DNA of 64,000 nucleotides from Glandiceps talaboti (GCF_964340395.1 NC_135564.1:21845442-21909441); one strand, 5' to 3'; positions 46,158-59,900 are shown, counted from the stretch's first letter. Translations and numbers: made by a program. The notes: generated from the letters alone by a model not told the origin.

Positions 46158-47150
46158 GTAAGTTATACCTAGGTATTACATTATTTGGAGTAATATTCTA
46201 TCTTGTCATTTTAGAGAGTGAGGGTCGGGATAGCTGCTCAGCAAATGAAGTACCACCAACAACATAAAGAAGAGAAAGTTTAGTACAGTTGTCAAAAGTG
46301 TTACGTTTGCAGGATTTTCTCATGTTTTGGCAGTTTAACTGGATGAAAATTTGGACATTTTTAGAGACTAAGGGACATTATACTGAAAACAAATTGCCGT
46401 CCATTGTAGATGTTGACATATGCCAAGGCCTCATCACATGTATGGCCTGGCGGAGGATTTCAGTATGCTCATATCACGAGCCCCTTGCATTGCATGTGCG
46501 TACATACGCATCATTCGAGTCCCGGGAAATACACAAACACAGCTGCTAATGCACGAAAAAATGAAAACGTGCAACACAATATTACTGTTAACAAGGTTTG
46601 GCATTTCATAAAATTTACAATAATTTAACTATGCAACAGATGTTTTGGAAAAATGACCGTAGCTTACAACTCTTCATAATCACACGAAGTGGACACATGA
46701 GCATTGTGCATTGTCTATTGTCGACTTCACTATTTGTACATCTTTTGATCGAATCCAAAGATTCCTTTAATACCAATATTGTATGTAGCTTCACCACAAT
46801 CGCCAAATAGAATACTGTTTAAGATTTCAGGAGGAATTCCTGGCGCCACTTTTGAATATCGTCCGCTTCTGCCATGATAGCATACATGTACCCAGGATGC
46901 TAACAATTTTTACAACAGGAATAGCAACGGGAAAGAAAGTAGTCCAAAATACCCGCACCTGACCTTATTTGGGCAAAGTGTCCTGGTCCGTGATACGGAA
47001 AATTACTGCCAGGGTAGAGCTTGCGATTTCTCAATAGCAATACACAGGGACATGATTATAGGTATATGATAATGCAAGTTATGAAGTATGGCCATTTGTG
47101 ACAAACAACAACAGTTTTAAAATAACCTTCCCAACATTCTTTGAAAATGG
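46158..47150. other. Intron 8, 5' part; probable transposon debris
   Basis: GC-richer in places (46440-46560 and 46840-47000). Short frames up to 86 codons show no recognised motif. Confidence 0.4.
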
Positions 47151-48444
47151 TATTCATCTCCTGGTTTCTAACATGCTCCTAATACCATCTCCTGGTTTCT
47201 AACATGCTCCTAATACCATCTCCTGGTTACTAACATGCTCCTAATACCATCTCCTGGTTTCTAACATGCTCCTAATACCATTTCCTGGTTTCTAACATGC
47301 TCCTAATACCATCTCCTGATTTCTAACATGCTCCTAATACCATCTCCTGGTTACTAACATGATCCTAATACCATCTCCTGGTTTCTAACATGCTCTTAAT
47401 AACATCTCCAGGTTTCTAACATGATCCTAATACCATCTCCTGGTTTCTAACAGGCTCTTAATAACATCTCCAGGTTTCTAACATGCTCTTAATAACATCT
47501 GGTTTCTAACATGCTCTTAATAACATCTGGTTTCTAACATGTTCTTAATAACATCTCCTGGTTACTAACATGCACTAATACCATTACCTGGTTTCTAACA
47601 TGCACTGATACCATTTCCTGGTTTCTAACATGCACTAATACCATCTCCTGGTTACTAACATGCTCCTAATACCATTTCCTGGTTTCTACCATGCACTAAT
47701 ACCATCTCCTGGTTACTAACATGTTCCTAATACCATCTCCTGGTTATTAACATGCTCCTAATACCATCTCCTGGTTATTAACATGCTCCTAATACCATCT
47801 CCTGGTTACTAACATGTTCCTAATACCATTTCCTGGTTTCTAACATGCTCCTAATACCATATCCTGGTTTCTGACAAGCTCCTTATACCATCTCCTGGTT
47901 TCTAACATGCTCCTAATACCATATCCTGGTTTCTGACATGTTCCTAATACCAGCTAATACCATCTCCTGGTTTCTAACATGCACTAATACCATTTCCTGG
48001 TTTCTAACATGCACTAATACCATCTCCTGGTTTCTAACATGCACTAATACCATTTCCTGGTTTCTAACATGCACTAATACCATTTCCTGGTTTCTAACAT
48101 GCACTAATACCATTTCCTGGTTTCTAACATGCACTAATACCATTTCATGGTTTCTAACATGCTCCTAATACCATCTCCTGGTTTCTAACATGCTCCTAAT
48201 ACCATCTCATGGTTTCTAACATGCACTAATACCATCTCCAGGTTTCTAACATGATCCTAATACCATCTCCTGGTTTCTAACATGCACTAATACCATTTCA
48301 TGGTTTCTAACATGCTCCTAATACCATCTCCTGGTTTCTAACATGCTCCTAATACCATCTCCTGGTTTCTAACATGCTCCTAATACCATCTCATGGTTTC
48401 TAACATGCACTAATACCATCTCCTGTTTTCTGATATGTTCCTCT
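47151..48444. repeat. 30/31-bp minisatellite, about 42 units
   Basis: Unit CATCTCCTGGTTTCTAACAT plus gctcctaatac (31 bp) or gcactaatac (30 bp), with truncated forms near 47490-47540. The 30-bp block at 47960-48150 stays open in both strands (artefact frames of 76 codons). Confidence 0.96.
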
Positions 48445-48456
48445 AGGACGAGTGGA

Positions 48457-49250
48457 CTTAAGGTCCAGTTACACGAGGCAACTCGATGAGCAATGCACTA
48501 AGCAATTCGTTGCATACGATGAATTGCCTCATGTATGAACATGATCACAGGGCCTTGCGACATCTCTACGTGTGTCACAAGGAATCTGACATGTCAAATA
48601 TTCTGCAACTCATCTGCAAGTTGCTTCTCGAGTTGTTCCATGAATTGCCCTGTGTAATCATTTTGTCACGTCGCAAGTAATAATCTTTGACATATACCCA
48701 TGTGTCAAATGACATTCAGTGTTAAGGCTGCCATATTTTTAGTATAAAAATTCTTTTCGGCAAGTCTTTTTGATATCATTTTGATTTATCACCATGATTA
48801 CCACTTATCAATAGTATACAACGTATATGAATGCTTGATCTCCACTGAATATCATTTTATTTCCAACTTGAATGCAAGTAGCGACATCAGAAAGATCAAC
48901 ATCACCATAAATGAACTTTGAATTGAATATAGTTTTACTATCAATACCTCTACAAGTTTTCAGTCATTTTATTGGTAATATTAGCAATTATATAACATTT
49001 CTTCCAGATTCCTGTCGAAAAGAAGAACACTTGACCTTAATGACCTGTAACCTTATTAATGTCTACACTTGACCTTAATGACCTGTAACCTTATTAATGT
49101 CTACACATGTGCAACAGTTTGCCATGCCTTGTGACAGCCCTTGCGACTCACCAAGCAACTAATTGCTGTCGTAGTTGTCGTAGTTGCTAGTCTTGTCGCA
49201 TGTGACGAATTGCTTCATGTGTCGTTCCATGTAAATGGGCCTTTAGTATA
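48457..49250. mobile_element. Candidate MITE with imperfect inverted ends
   Basis: The left end ttaaggtccagttacacgag resembles the inverse of the right end ccatgtaaatgggcctttag. Inside, gcaatt, ttgcgac and cttgtg words are repeated in both orientations. It contains a 38-bp direct duplication at 49027-49106. Boundaries and target duplication are uncertain. Confidence 0.45.
49027..49106. repeat. 38-bp direct duplication, 2 units
   Basis: ACACTTGACCTTAATGACCT plus gtaaccttattaatgtct occurs at 49027 and 49065, identical. Confidence 0.95.
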
Positions 49251-49459
49251 TACATTCTGTTGTAAACTCTATATGCAGGCTTAAACATAATAAAATACAT
49301 TGTATATACTTTGAAACTGTGAGATACTTTGACATAATGTGTTGGGATTTACTGTTTGTTATTGAATGAGTAGAAAAATGTTGTCACTAAATTAGTGGTT
49401 CATCATTGTTATGGTTAAACAGACTGACATTTGATACATTGTATCATTTCATCTTTCAG

Positions 49460-49602
49460 ACGATGGGTACGTTTACTGTTTGGTCGAGAATTTCCACTAC
49501 AGGACTTACTAGTATTATGGGATGCCATTTATGCAGATAGCATAACCTTTGACCTTGTTGATTACATCTTTGTTGCTATGCTAATTTACATACGTGATAG
49601 AT
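49460..49602 (+). CDS. TBC1D5: TBC1D5 exon 9 (C-terminal TBC helices)
   Basis: Acceptor tctttcag, donor gtaagt; enters in phase 2 and leaves in phase 1. It encodes RWVRLLFGREFPLQDLLVLW, then LVDYIFVAMLIYIRD. The RLLFxREF and LWD elements are typical of the TBC domain C-terminal half, and the exact wording matches TBC1D5. Confidence 0.95.
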
Positions 49603-50205
49603 GTAAGTAACTTTTATCCAGTAGATAAAATATTTAATTATGCAATAAATCATAACAATGCACTGGTTGTAGTGTATACTTGTGGAGTACTCTTACTAGT
49701 CATATGGCAATGTATATTAAGTACAAAGTATTTTTCAACTGTAGAAGACCCCTTGTAAAAGTTCATTTCACCTGTAATGCGGTGTATTCTACTCTATTTT
49801 CACTTGCTATTGCCATTAATTATGATTTGTGTATTCCCACCATTCATTATGAAGCAGGATGGGTGCTGTAAAACAGACTTAAACAATGGATAAGTTTGAA
49901 ACCAGTGTTAGGTGTGACTTTGGTGAAATCCCATCTTACATGTACTGATACATGTATGTGATTCAACAAGGGCTTTTCTTTTTTCTGAGATAGAATTCTA
50001 AGGATAGACTTGAAATTGAGTGATATCATCAACATATGGAAATTTAGGAAAGATAAATTTATTTCGAAATACTATGTTCATCTGAAGAGCTGGTGTTTTT
50101 TGCTCACAGATTCATCTCAACTTGATGTAAGTAATATTGGAGTATAGTACTACCTGAAGTGTGCCCCCAGTCACATTACTGAATAATGCTTTTGTTTTTT
50201 AACAG
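49603..50205. other. Intron 9 of TBC1D5, nothing recognised
   Basis: AT-rich unique sequence. Confidence 0.55.
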
Positions 50206-50312
50206 TGATCGTAGCTGACTATCCAAGCTGTATGAAGTTGTTAATGAGATATCCTGCAGTAACAGATGTACATTATTTATTGAATGAAGCACTTTATCTA
50301 AGAAACCCTAAG
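50206..50312 (+). CDS. TBC1D5: TBC1D5 exon 10 (end of TBC domain; last exon in window)
   Basis: Acceptor tttttaacag, donor gtaaca; enters in phase 1 and leaves in phase 0. It encodes LIVADYPSCMKLLMRYPAV, then LLNEALYLRNPK, the end of the TBC domain, where vertebrates have LFLRDPK. The donor (gtaaca) is weaker than the others. No later exon is visible: the rest of the window is unique intron to about 50680 and then the 47-bp array. Confidence 0.93.
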
Positions 50313-50680
50313 GTAACAATACTTTGAATTTAGGAGATGTTAAGGAAAAAACACAAATGTATTGTTTGATTGTGGAGTAGTCACTCCAGTCTATTATGTG
50401 AGATTACTACTGTCAATATACACAGTACATCCACTTGGTAGTGAAACAAGTTTTGATATAATGATGTATTTTATGATGGCCACAGTATTTTACTCACTAA
50501 ACTGTATTATGAGGACATGAAATTATGATTTTTAAATAGCTGGGTTTTCACCAACAGCATTTGTTGCAATGAATTTATAGTCAATTTTCTTGTCTTGTCA
50601 ACTTTGCTTTGATGTTAAAACTGCACTGTACCTTATTTTACTCAGAGCTGCAATTTCTGTCATGTTAATATATATAGTAG
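50313..50680. other. Intron 10 of TBC1D5, unique 5' part
   Basis: AT-rich unique sequence between the exon 10 donor and the duplicated 100-base flank of the 47-bp array. Confidence 0.55.
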
Positions 50681-50780
50681 TAGTTTTGAAATGCTAGTCC
50701 TTCGTGAAGCTTTCAGTGTAAACCTACTTGGACCTTGTAGATATTTATTTTATGAAGTACAGACTCTATACACTCTGCAG
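50681..50780. repeat. 100-base flank of the 47-bp array (copy 1)
   Basis: Begins TAGTTTTGAAATGCTAGTCC and ends atacactctgcag. The same 100 bases occur inside the array at 52554-52653 and 56854-56953, apparently identical. Confidence 0.95.
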
Positions 50781-52553
50781 TAACTATGTAGTAGTGTTCT
50801 TATAACAGCCTTCTGTCTATTTCCTAGTAACTATGGAGTATGTAGTAGTGTTCTTATAACAGCCTTCTGTCTATTTCCTAGTAACTATGTAGTAGTGTTC
50901 TTATAACAGCCTTCTGTCTATTTCCTAGTAACTATGTAGTAGTATTCTTATAACAGCCTTCTGTCTATTTCCTAGTAACTATGTAGTAGTGTTCTTATAA
51001 CAGCCTTCTGTCTATTTCCTAGTAACTATGTAGTAGTGTTCTAATAACAGCCTTCTGTCTATTTCCTAGTAACTATGTAGTAGTGTTCTTATAACAGCCT
51101 TCTGTCTATTTCCTAGTAACTATGTAGTAGTGTTCTTATAACAGCCTTCTGTCTATTTCCTAGTAACTATGTAGTAGTGTTCTTATAACAGCCTTCTGTC
51201 TATTTCCTAGTAACTATGTAGTAGTGTTCTTATAACAGCCTTCTGTCTATTTCCTAGTAACTATGTAGTAGTGTTCTAATAACAGCCTTCTGTCTATTTC
51301 CTAGTAACTATGTAGTAGTATTCTTATAACAGCCTTCTGTCTATTTCCTAGTAACTATGTAGTAGTGTTCTTATAACAGCCTTCTGTCTATTTCCTAGTA
51401 ACTATGTAGTAGTGTTCTAATAACAGCCTTCTGTCTATTTCCTAGTAACTATGTAGTAGTATTCTTATAACAGCCTTCTGTCTATTTCCTAGTAACTATG
51501 TAGTAGTGTTCTTATAACAGCCTTCTATTTCCTAGTAACTATGTAGTAGTGTTCTTATAACAGCCTTCTGTCTATTTCCTAGTAACTATGTAGTAGTGTT
51601 CTTATAACAGCCTTCTGTCTATTTCCTAGTAACTATGTAGTAGTGTTCTTATAACAGCCTTCTGTCTATTTCCTAGTAACTATGTAGTAGTATTCTTATA
51701 ACAGCCTTCTGTCTATTTCCTAGTAACTATGTAGTAGTGTTCTTATAACAGCCTTCTGTCTATTACCTAGTAACTATGTAGTAGTGTTCTTATAACAGCC
51801 TTCTGTCTATTTCCTAGTAACTATGTAGTAGTGTTCTAATAACAGCCTTCTGTCTATTTCCTAGTAACTATGTAGTAGTATTCTTATAACAGCCTTCTGT
51901 CTATTTCCTAGTAACTATGTAGTAGTGTTCTTATAACAGCCTTCTGTCTATTTCCTAGTAACTATGTAGTAGTGTTCTTATAACAGCCTTCTGTCTATTT
52001 CCTAGTAACTATGTAGTAGTGTTCTAATAACAGCCTTCTGTCTATTTCCTAGTAACTATGTAGTAGTGTTCTTATAACAGCCTTCTGTCTATTTCCTAGT
52101 AACTATGTAGTAGTGTTCTTATAACAGCCTTCTGTCTATTTCCTAGTAACTATGTAGTAGTATTCTTATAACAGCCTTCTGTCTATTTCCTAGTAACTAT
52201 GTAGTAGTGTTCTTATAACAGCCTTCTGTCTATTACCTAGTAACTATGTAGTAGTGTTCTTATAACAGCCTTCTGTCTATTTCCTAGTAACTATGTAGTA
52301 GTGTTCTAATAACAGCCTTCTGTCTATTTCCTAGTAACTATGTAGTAGTATTCTTATAACAGCCTTCTGTCTATTTCCTAGTAACTATGTAGTAGTGTTC
52401 TTATAACAGCCTTCTGTCTATTTCCTAGTAACTATGTAGTAGTGTTCTTATAACAGCCTTCTGTCTATTTCCTAGTAACTATGTAGTAGTATTCTTATAA
52501 CAGCCTTCTGTCTATTTCCTAGTAACTATGTAGTAGTGTTCTTATAACAGCCT

Positions 52554-52653
52554 TAGTTTTGAAATGCTAGTCCTTCGTGAAGCTTTCAGTGTAAACCTAC
52601 TTGGACCTTGTAGATATTTATTTTATGAAGTACAGACTCTATACACTCTGCAG
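52554..52653. repeat. 100-base flank, copy 2, inside the 47-bp array
   Basis: Repeats 50681-50780 in the same orientation and joins a partial unit (acagcct|tagtttt). Confidence 0.95.
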
Positions 52654-55600
52654 TAACTATGTAGTAGTGTTCTTATAACAGCCTTCTGTCTATTACCTAG
52701 TAACTATGTAGTAGTGTTCTTATAACAGCCTTCTGTCTATTTCCTAGTAACTATGTAGTAGTGTTCTAATAACAGCCTTCTGTCTATTTCCTAGTAACTA
52801 TGTAGTAGTGTTCTTATACCAGCCTTCTGTCTATTTCCTAGTAACTATGTAGTAGTATTCTTATAACAGCCTTCTGTCTATTTCTTAGTAACTATGTAGT
52901 AGTATTCTTATAACAGCCTTCTGTCTATTTCCTAGTAACTATGTAGTAGTGTTCTTATAACAGCCTTCTGTCTATTTCCTAGTAACTATGTAGTAGTGTT
53001 CTAATAACAGCCTTCTGTCTATTTCCTAGTAACTATGTAGTAGTATTCTTATAACAGCCTTCTGTCTATTTCCTAGTAACTATGTAGTAGTATTCTTATA
53101 ACAGCCTTCTGTCTATTTCCTAGTAACTATGTAGTAGTGTTCTTATAACAGCCTTCTATTTCCTAGTAACTATGTAGTAGTGTTCTTATAACAGCCTTCT
53201 GTCTATTTCCTAGTAACTATGTAGTAGTGTTCTTATAACAGCCTTCTGTCTATTTCCTAGTAACTATGTAGTAGTGTTCTTATAACAGCCTTCTGTCTAT
53301 TTCCTAGTAACTATGTAGTAGTATTCTTATAACAGCCTTCTGTCTATTTCCTAGTAACTATGTAGTAGTGTTCTTATAACAGCCTTCTGTCTATTTCCTA
53401 GTAACTATGTAGTAGTGTTCTTATAACAGCCTTCTGTCTATTTCCTAGTAACTATATAGTAGTATTCTTATAACAGCCTTCTGTCTATTTCCTAGTAACT
53501 ATGTAGTAGTGTTCTTATAACAGCCTTCTGTCTATTACCTAGTAACTATGTAGTAGTGTTCTAATAACAGCCTTCTGTCTATTTCCTAGTAACTATGTAG
53601 TAGTATTCTTATAACAGCCTTCTGTCTATTTCCTAGTAACTATGTAGTAGTGTTCTTATAACAGCCTTCTGTCTATTTCCTAGTAACTATGTAGTAGTGT
53701 TCTTATAACAGCCTTCTGTCTATTTCCTAGTAACTATGTAGTAGTGTTCTTATAACAGCCTTCTGTCTATTTCCTAGTAACTATGTAGTAGTGTTCTTAT
53801 AACAGCCTTCTGTCTATTTCCTAGTAACTATGTAGTAGTATTCTTATAACAGCCTTCTGTCTATTTCCTAGTAACTATGTAGTAGTGTTCTTATAACAGC
53901 CTTCTATTTCCTAGTAACTATGTAGTAGTATTCTTATAACAGCCTTCTGTCTATTTCCTAGTAACTATGTAGTAGTGTTCTTATAACAGCCTTCTGTCTA
54001 TTTCCTAGTAACTATGTAGTAGTGTTCTTATAACAGCCTTCTGTCTATTTCCTAGTAACTATGTAGTAGTGTTCTAATAACAGCCTTCTGTCTATTTCCT
54101 AGTAACTATGTAGTAGTGTTCTTATAACAGCCTTCTGTCTATTTCCTAGTAACTATGTAGTAGTGTTCTTATAACAGCCTTCTGTCTATTTCCTAGTAAC
54201 TATGTAGTAGTGTTCTTATAACAGCCTTCTGTCTATTTCCTAGTAACTATGTAGTAGTGTTCTTATAACAGCCTTCTGTCTATTTCCTAGTAACTATGTA
54301 GTAGTGTTCTTATAACAGCCTTCTGTCTATTTCCTAGTAACTATGTAGTAGTGTTCTTATAACAGCCTTCTGTCTATTTCCTAGTAACTATGTAGTAGTG
54401 TTCTTATAACAGCCTTCTGTCTATTTCCTAGTAACTATGTAGTAGTGTTCTTATAACAGCCTTCTGTCTATTTCCAAGTAACTATGTAGTAGTGTTCTTA
54501 TAACAGCCTTCTGTCTATTTCCTAGTAACTATGTAGTAGTGTTCTTATAACAGCCTTCTGTCTATTTCCTAGTAACTATGTAGTAGTGTTCTTATAACAG
54601 CCTTCTGTCTATTTCCTAGTAACTATGTAGTAGTGTTCTTATAACAGCCTTCTGTCTATTTCCTAGTAACTATGTAGTAGTGTTCTTATAACAGCCTTCT
54701 GTCTATTTCCTAGTAACTATGTAGTAGTGTTCTTATAACAGCCTTCTGTCTATTTCCTAGTAACTATGTAGTAGTGTTCTTATAACAGCCTTCTGTCTAT
54801 TTCCTAGTAACTATGTAGTAGTGTTCTTATAACAGCCTTCTGTCTATTTCCAAGTAACTATGTAGTAGTGTTCTTATAACAGCCTTCTGTCTATTTCCTA
54901 GTAACTATGTAGTAGTGTTCTTATAACAGCCTTCTGTCTATTTCCTAGTAACTATGTAGTAGTGTTCTTATAACAGCCTTCTGTCTATTTCCTAGTAACT
55001 ATGTAGTAGTATTCTTATAACAGCCTTCTGTCTATTTCCTAGTAACTATGTAGTAGTGTTCTAATAACAGCCTTCTGTCTATTTCCTAGTAACTATGTAG
55101 TAGTATTCTTATAACAGCCTTGTCTATTTTCTAGTAACTATGTAGTAGTATTCTTATAACAGCCTTCTGTCTATTTCCTAGTAACTATGTAGTAGTGTTC
55201 TAATAACAGCCTTCTGTCTATTTCCTAGTAACTATGTAGTAGTGTTCTTATAACAGCCTTCTGTCTATTACCTAGTAACTATGTAGTAGTGTTCTTATAA
55301 CAGCCTTCTGTCTATTTCCTAGTAACTATGTAGTAGTGTTCTTATAACAGCCTTCTGTCTATTACCTAGTAACTATGTAGTAGTATTCTTATAACAGCCT
55401 TCTGTCTATTTCCTAGTAACTATGTAGTAGTGTTCTTATAACAGCCTTCTGTCTATTACCTAGTAACTATGTAGTAGTGTTCTTATAACAGCCTTCTGTC
55501 TATTACCTAGTAACTATGTAGTAGTATTCTTATAACAGCCTTCTGTCTATTTCCTAGTAACTATGTAGTAGTGTTCTAATAACAGCCTTCTGTCTATTTC

Positions 55601-56853
55601 CTAGTAACTATGTAGTAGTATTCTTATAACAGCCTTCTGTCTATTTCCTAGTAACTATGTAGTAGTATTCTTATAACAGCCTTCTGTCTATTTCCTAGTA
55701 ACTATGTAGTAGTGTTCTTATAACAGCCTTCTGTCTATTTCCTAGTAACTATGTAGTAGTGTTCTAATAACAGCCTTCTGTCTATTTCCTAGTAACTATG
55801 TAGTAGTATTCTTATAACAGCCTTCTGTCTATTTCCTAGTAACTATGTAGTAGTGTTCTTATAACAGCCTTCTATTTCCTAGTAACTATGTAGTAGTGTT
55901 CTTATAACAGCCTTCTGTCTATTTCCTAGTAACTATGTAGTAGTGTTCTTATAACAGCCTTCTGTCTATTTCCTAGTAACTATGTAGTAGTGTTCTTATA
56001 ACAGCCTTCTGTCTATTTCCTAGTAACTATGTAGTAGTGTTCTTATAACAGCCTTCTGTCTATTTCCTAGTAACTATGTAGTAGTGTTCTTATAACAGCC
56101 TTCTGTCTATTACCTAGTAACTATGTAGTAGTGTTCTTATAACAGCCTTCTGTCTATTTCCTAGTAACTATGTAGTAGTGTTCTAATAACAGCCTTCTGT
56201 CTATTTCCTAGTAACTATGTAGTAGTATTCTTATAACAGCCTTCTGTCTATTTCCTAGTAACTATGTAGTAGTGTTCTTATAACAGCCTTCTGTCTATTT
56301 CCTAGTAACTATGTAGTAGTGTTCTTATAACAGCCTTCTGTCTATTTCCTAGTAACTATGTAGTAGTGTTCTAATAACAGCCTTCTGTCTATTTCCTAGT
56401 AACTATGTAGTAGTGTTCTTATAACAGCCTTCTGTCTATTTCCTAGTAACTATGTAGTAGTGTTCTTATAACAGCCTTCTGTCTATTTCCTAGTAACTAT
56501 GTAGTAGTATTCTTATAACAGCCTTCTGTCTATTTCCTAGTAACTATGTAGTAGTGTTCTTATAACAGCCTTCTGTCTATTTCCTAGTAACTATGTAGTA
56601 GTATTCTTATAACAGCCTTCTGTCTATTTCCTAGTAACTATGTAGTAGTGTTCTTATAACTGCCTTCTGTCTATTTCCTAGTAACTATGTAGTAGTGTTC
56701 TTATAACAGCCTTCTGTCTATTTCCTAGTAACTATGTAGTAGTGTTCTTATAACAGCCTTCTGTCTATTTCCTAGTAACTATGTAGTAGTATTCTTATAA
56801 CAGCCTTCTGTCTATTTCCTAGTAACTATGTAGTAGTGTTCTTATAACAGCCT

Positions 56854-56953
56854 TAGTTTTGAAATGCTAGTCCTTCGTGAAGCTTTCAGTGTAAACCTAC
56901 TTGGACCTTGTAGATATTTATTTTATGAAGTACAGACTCTATACACTCTGCAG
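56854..56953. repeat. 100-base flank, copy 3, inside the 47-bp array
   Basis: Repeats 50681-50780 with the same upstream junction as copy 2 (acagcct|tagtttt), so copies 2 and 3 derive from one event. Confidence 0.95.
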
Positions 56954-59900
56954 TAACTATGTAGTAGTGTTCTTATAACAGCCTTCTGTCTATTACCTAG
57001 TAACTATGTAGTAGTGTTCTTATAACAGCCTTCTGTCTATTTCCTAGTAACTATGTAGTAGTATTCTTATAACAGCCTTCTGTCTATTTCCTAGTAACTA
57101 TGTAGTAGTGTTCTTATACCAGCCTTCTGTCTATTTCCTAGTAACTATGTAGTAGTGTTCTAATAACAGCCTTCTGTCTATTTCCTAGTAACTATGTAGT
57201 AGTATTCTTATAACAGCCTTCTGTCTATTTCCTAGTAACTATGTAGTAGTATTCTTATAACAGCCTTCTGTCTATTTCCTAGTAACTATGTAGTAGTGTT
57301 CTTATAACAGCCTTCTATTTCCTAGTAACTATGTAGTAGTGTTCTTATAACAGCCTTCTGTCTATTTCCTAGTAACTATGTAGTAGTGTTCTTATAACAG
57401 CCTTCTGTCTATTTCCTAGTAACTATGTAGTAGTGTTCTTATAACAGCCTTCTGTCTATTTCCTAGTAACTATGTAGTAGTATTCTTATAACAGCCTTCT
57501 GTCTATTTCCTAGTAACTATGTAGTAGTGTTCTTATAACAGCCTTCTGTCTATTACCTAGTAACTATGTAGTAGTGTTCTTATAACAGCCTTCTGTCTAT
57601 TTCCTAGTAACTATGTAGTAGTATTCTTATAACAGCCTTCTGTCTATTTCCTAGTAACTATGTAGTAGTATTCTTATAACAGCCTTCTGTCTATTTCCTA
57701 GTAACTATGTAGTAGTATTCTTATAACAGCCTTCTGTCTATTTCCTAGTAACTATGTAGTAGTGTTCTTATAACAGCCTTCTGTCTATTTCCTAGTAACT
57801 ATGTAGTAGTGTTCTTATAACAGCCTTCTGTCTATTTCCTAGTAACTATGTAGTAGTGTTCTTATAACAGCCTTCTGTCTATTTCCTAGTAACTATGTAG
57901 TAGTATTCTTATAACAGCCTTCTGTCTATTTCCTAGTAACTATGTAGTAGTGTTCTTATAACAGCCTTCTATTTCCTAGTAACTATGTAGTAGTATTCTT
58001 ATAACAGCCTTCTTGTCTATTTCCTAGTAACTATGTAGTAGTGTTCTTATAACAGCCTTCTGTCTATTTCCTAGTAACTATGTAGTAGTGTTCTTATAAC
58101 AGCCTTCTGTCTATTTCCTAGTAACTATGTAGTAGTGTTCTTATAACAGCCTTCTGTCTATTTCCTAGTAACTATGTAGTAGTGTTCTTATAACAGCCTT
58201 CTGTCTATTTCCTAGTAACTATGTAGTAGTGTTCTTATAACAGCCTTCTGTCTATTTCCTAGTAACTATGTAGTAGTGTTCTTATAACAGCCTTCTGTCT
58301 ATTTCCAAGTAACTATGTAGTAGTGTTCTTATAACAGCCTTCTGTCTATTTCCTAGTAACTATGTAGTAGTGTTCTTATAACAGCCTTCTGTCTATTTCC
58401 TAGTAACTATGTAGTAGTGTTCTTATAACAGCCTTCTGTCTATTTCCTAGTAACTATGTAGTAGTGTTCTTATAACAGCCTTCTGTCTATTTCCTAGTAA
58501 CTATGTAGTAGTGTTCTTATAACAGCCTTCTGTCTATTTCCTAGTAACTATGTAGTAGTGTTCTTATAACAGCCTTCTGTCTATTTCCTAGTAACTATGT
58601 AGTAGTGTTCTTATAACAGCCTTCTGTCTATTTCCTAGTAACTATGTAGTAGTGTTCTTATAACAGCCTTCTGTCTATTTCCAAGTAACTATGTAGTAGT
58701 GTTCTTATAACAGCCTTCTGTCTATTTCCTAGTAACTATGTAGTAGTGTTCTTATAACAGCCTTCTGTCTATTTCCTAGTAACTATGTAGTAGTGTTCTT
58801 ATAACAGCCTTCTGTCTATTTCCTAGTAACTATGTAGTAGTGTTCTAATAACAGCCTTCTGTCTATTTCCTAGTAACTATGTCGTAGTGTTCTTATAACA
58901 GCCTTCTGTCTATTTCCTAGTAACTATGTCGTAGTATTCTTATAACAGCCTTCTGTCTATTTCCTAGTAACTATGTAGTAGTGTTCTAATAACAGCCTTC
59001 TGTCTATTTCCTAGTAACTATGTAGTAGTATTCTTATAACAGCCTTCTGTCTATTTCCTAGTAACTATGTAGTAGTGTTCTTATAACAGCCTTCTGTCTA
59101 TTTCCTAGTAACTATGTAGTAGTATTCTTATAACAGCCTTCTGTCTATTTCCTAGTAACTATGTAGTAGTGTTCTAATAACAGCCTTCTGTCTATTTCCT
59201 AGTAACTATGTAGTAGTATTCTTATAACAGCCTTCTGTCTATTTCCTAGTAACTATGTAGTAGTGTTCTTATACCAGCCTTCTGTCTATTTCCTAGTAAC
59301 TATGTAGTAGTATTCTTATAACAGCCTTCTGTCTATTTCCTAGTAACTATGTAGTAGTGTTCTAATAGCAGCCTTCTGTCTATTTCCTAGTAACTATGTA
59401 GTAGTGTTCTTATAACAGCCTTCTGTCTATTTCCTAGTAACTATGTAGTAGTGTTCTAATAACAGCCTTCTGTCTATTTCCTAGTAACTATGTAGTAGTG
59501 TTCTAATAACAGCCTTCTGTCTATTTCCTAGTAACTATGTAGTAGTGTTCTTATAACAGCCTTCTGTCTATTTCCTAGTAACTATGTAGTAGTGTTCTTA
59601 TAACAGCCTTCTGTCTATTTCCTAGTAACTATGTAGTAGTATTCTTATAACAGCCTTCTGTCTATTTCCTAGTAACTATGTAGTAGTATTCTTATAACAG
59701 CCTTCTGTCTATTTCCTAGTAACTATGTAGTAGTGTTCTAATAACAGCCTTCTGTCTATTTCCTAGTAACTATGTAGTAGTGTTCTTATAACAGCCTTCT
59801 GTCTATTTCCTAGTAACTATGTAGTAGTGTTCTTATAACAGCCTTCTGTCTATTTCCTAGTAACTATGTAGTAGTGTTCTAATAACAGCCTTCTGTCTAT

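Larger units (their letters stand above)
19787..50312 (+). other. TBC1D5: TBC1D5 gene body, 5' and TBC-domain part (gene continues beyond window)
   Basis: Ten exons (listed separately) assemble into one open frame. Exon lengths 241, 109, 109, 165, 171, 89, 51, 255, 143 and 107 agree with the junction phases, and every intron is GT-AG. From the ATG at 19874 the product so far is 451 residues. TBC1D5 is a Rab GTPase-activating protein. In vertebrates it acts on Rab7, binds retromer through VPS29 and binds LC3/GABARAP, on endosomes and autophagosomes. Identification rests on recognised similarity across the whole TBC domain (for example RSSRFRSVCW, HITNPRK, FCYARE, GMHELLAP, RLEIAPQVYG, VRLLFGREFPLQDLL). 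The C-terminal disordered region lies outside the window. Most of the intron sequence is minisatellite or transposon. Confidence 0.93.
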
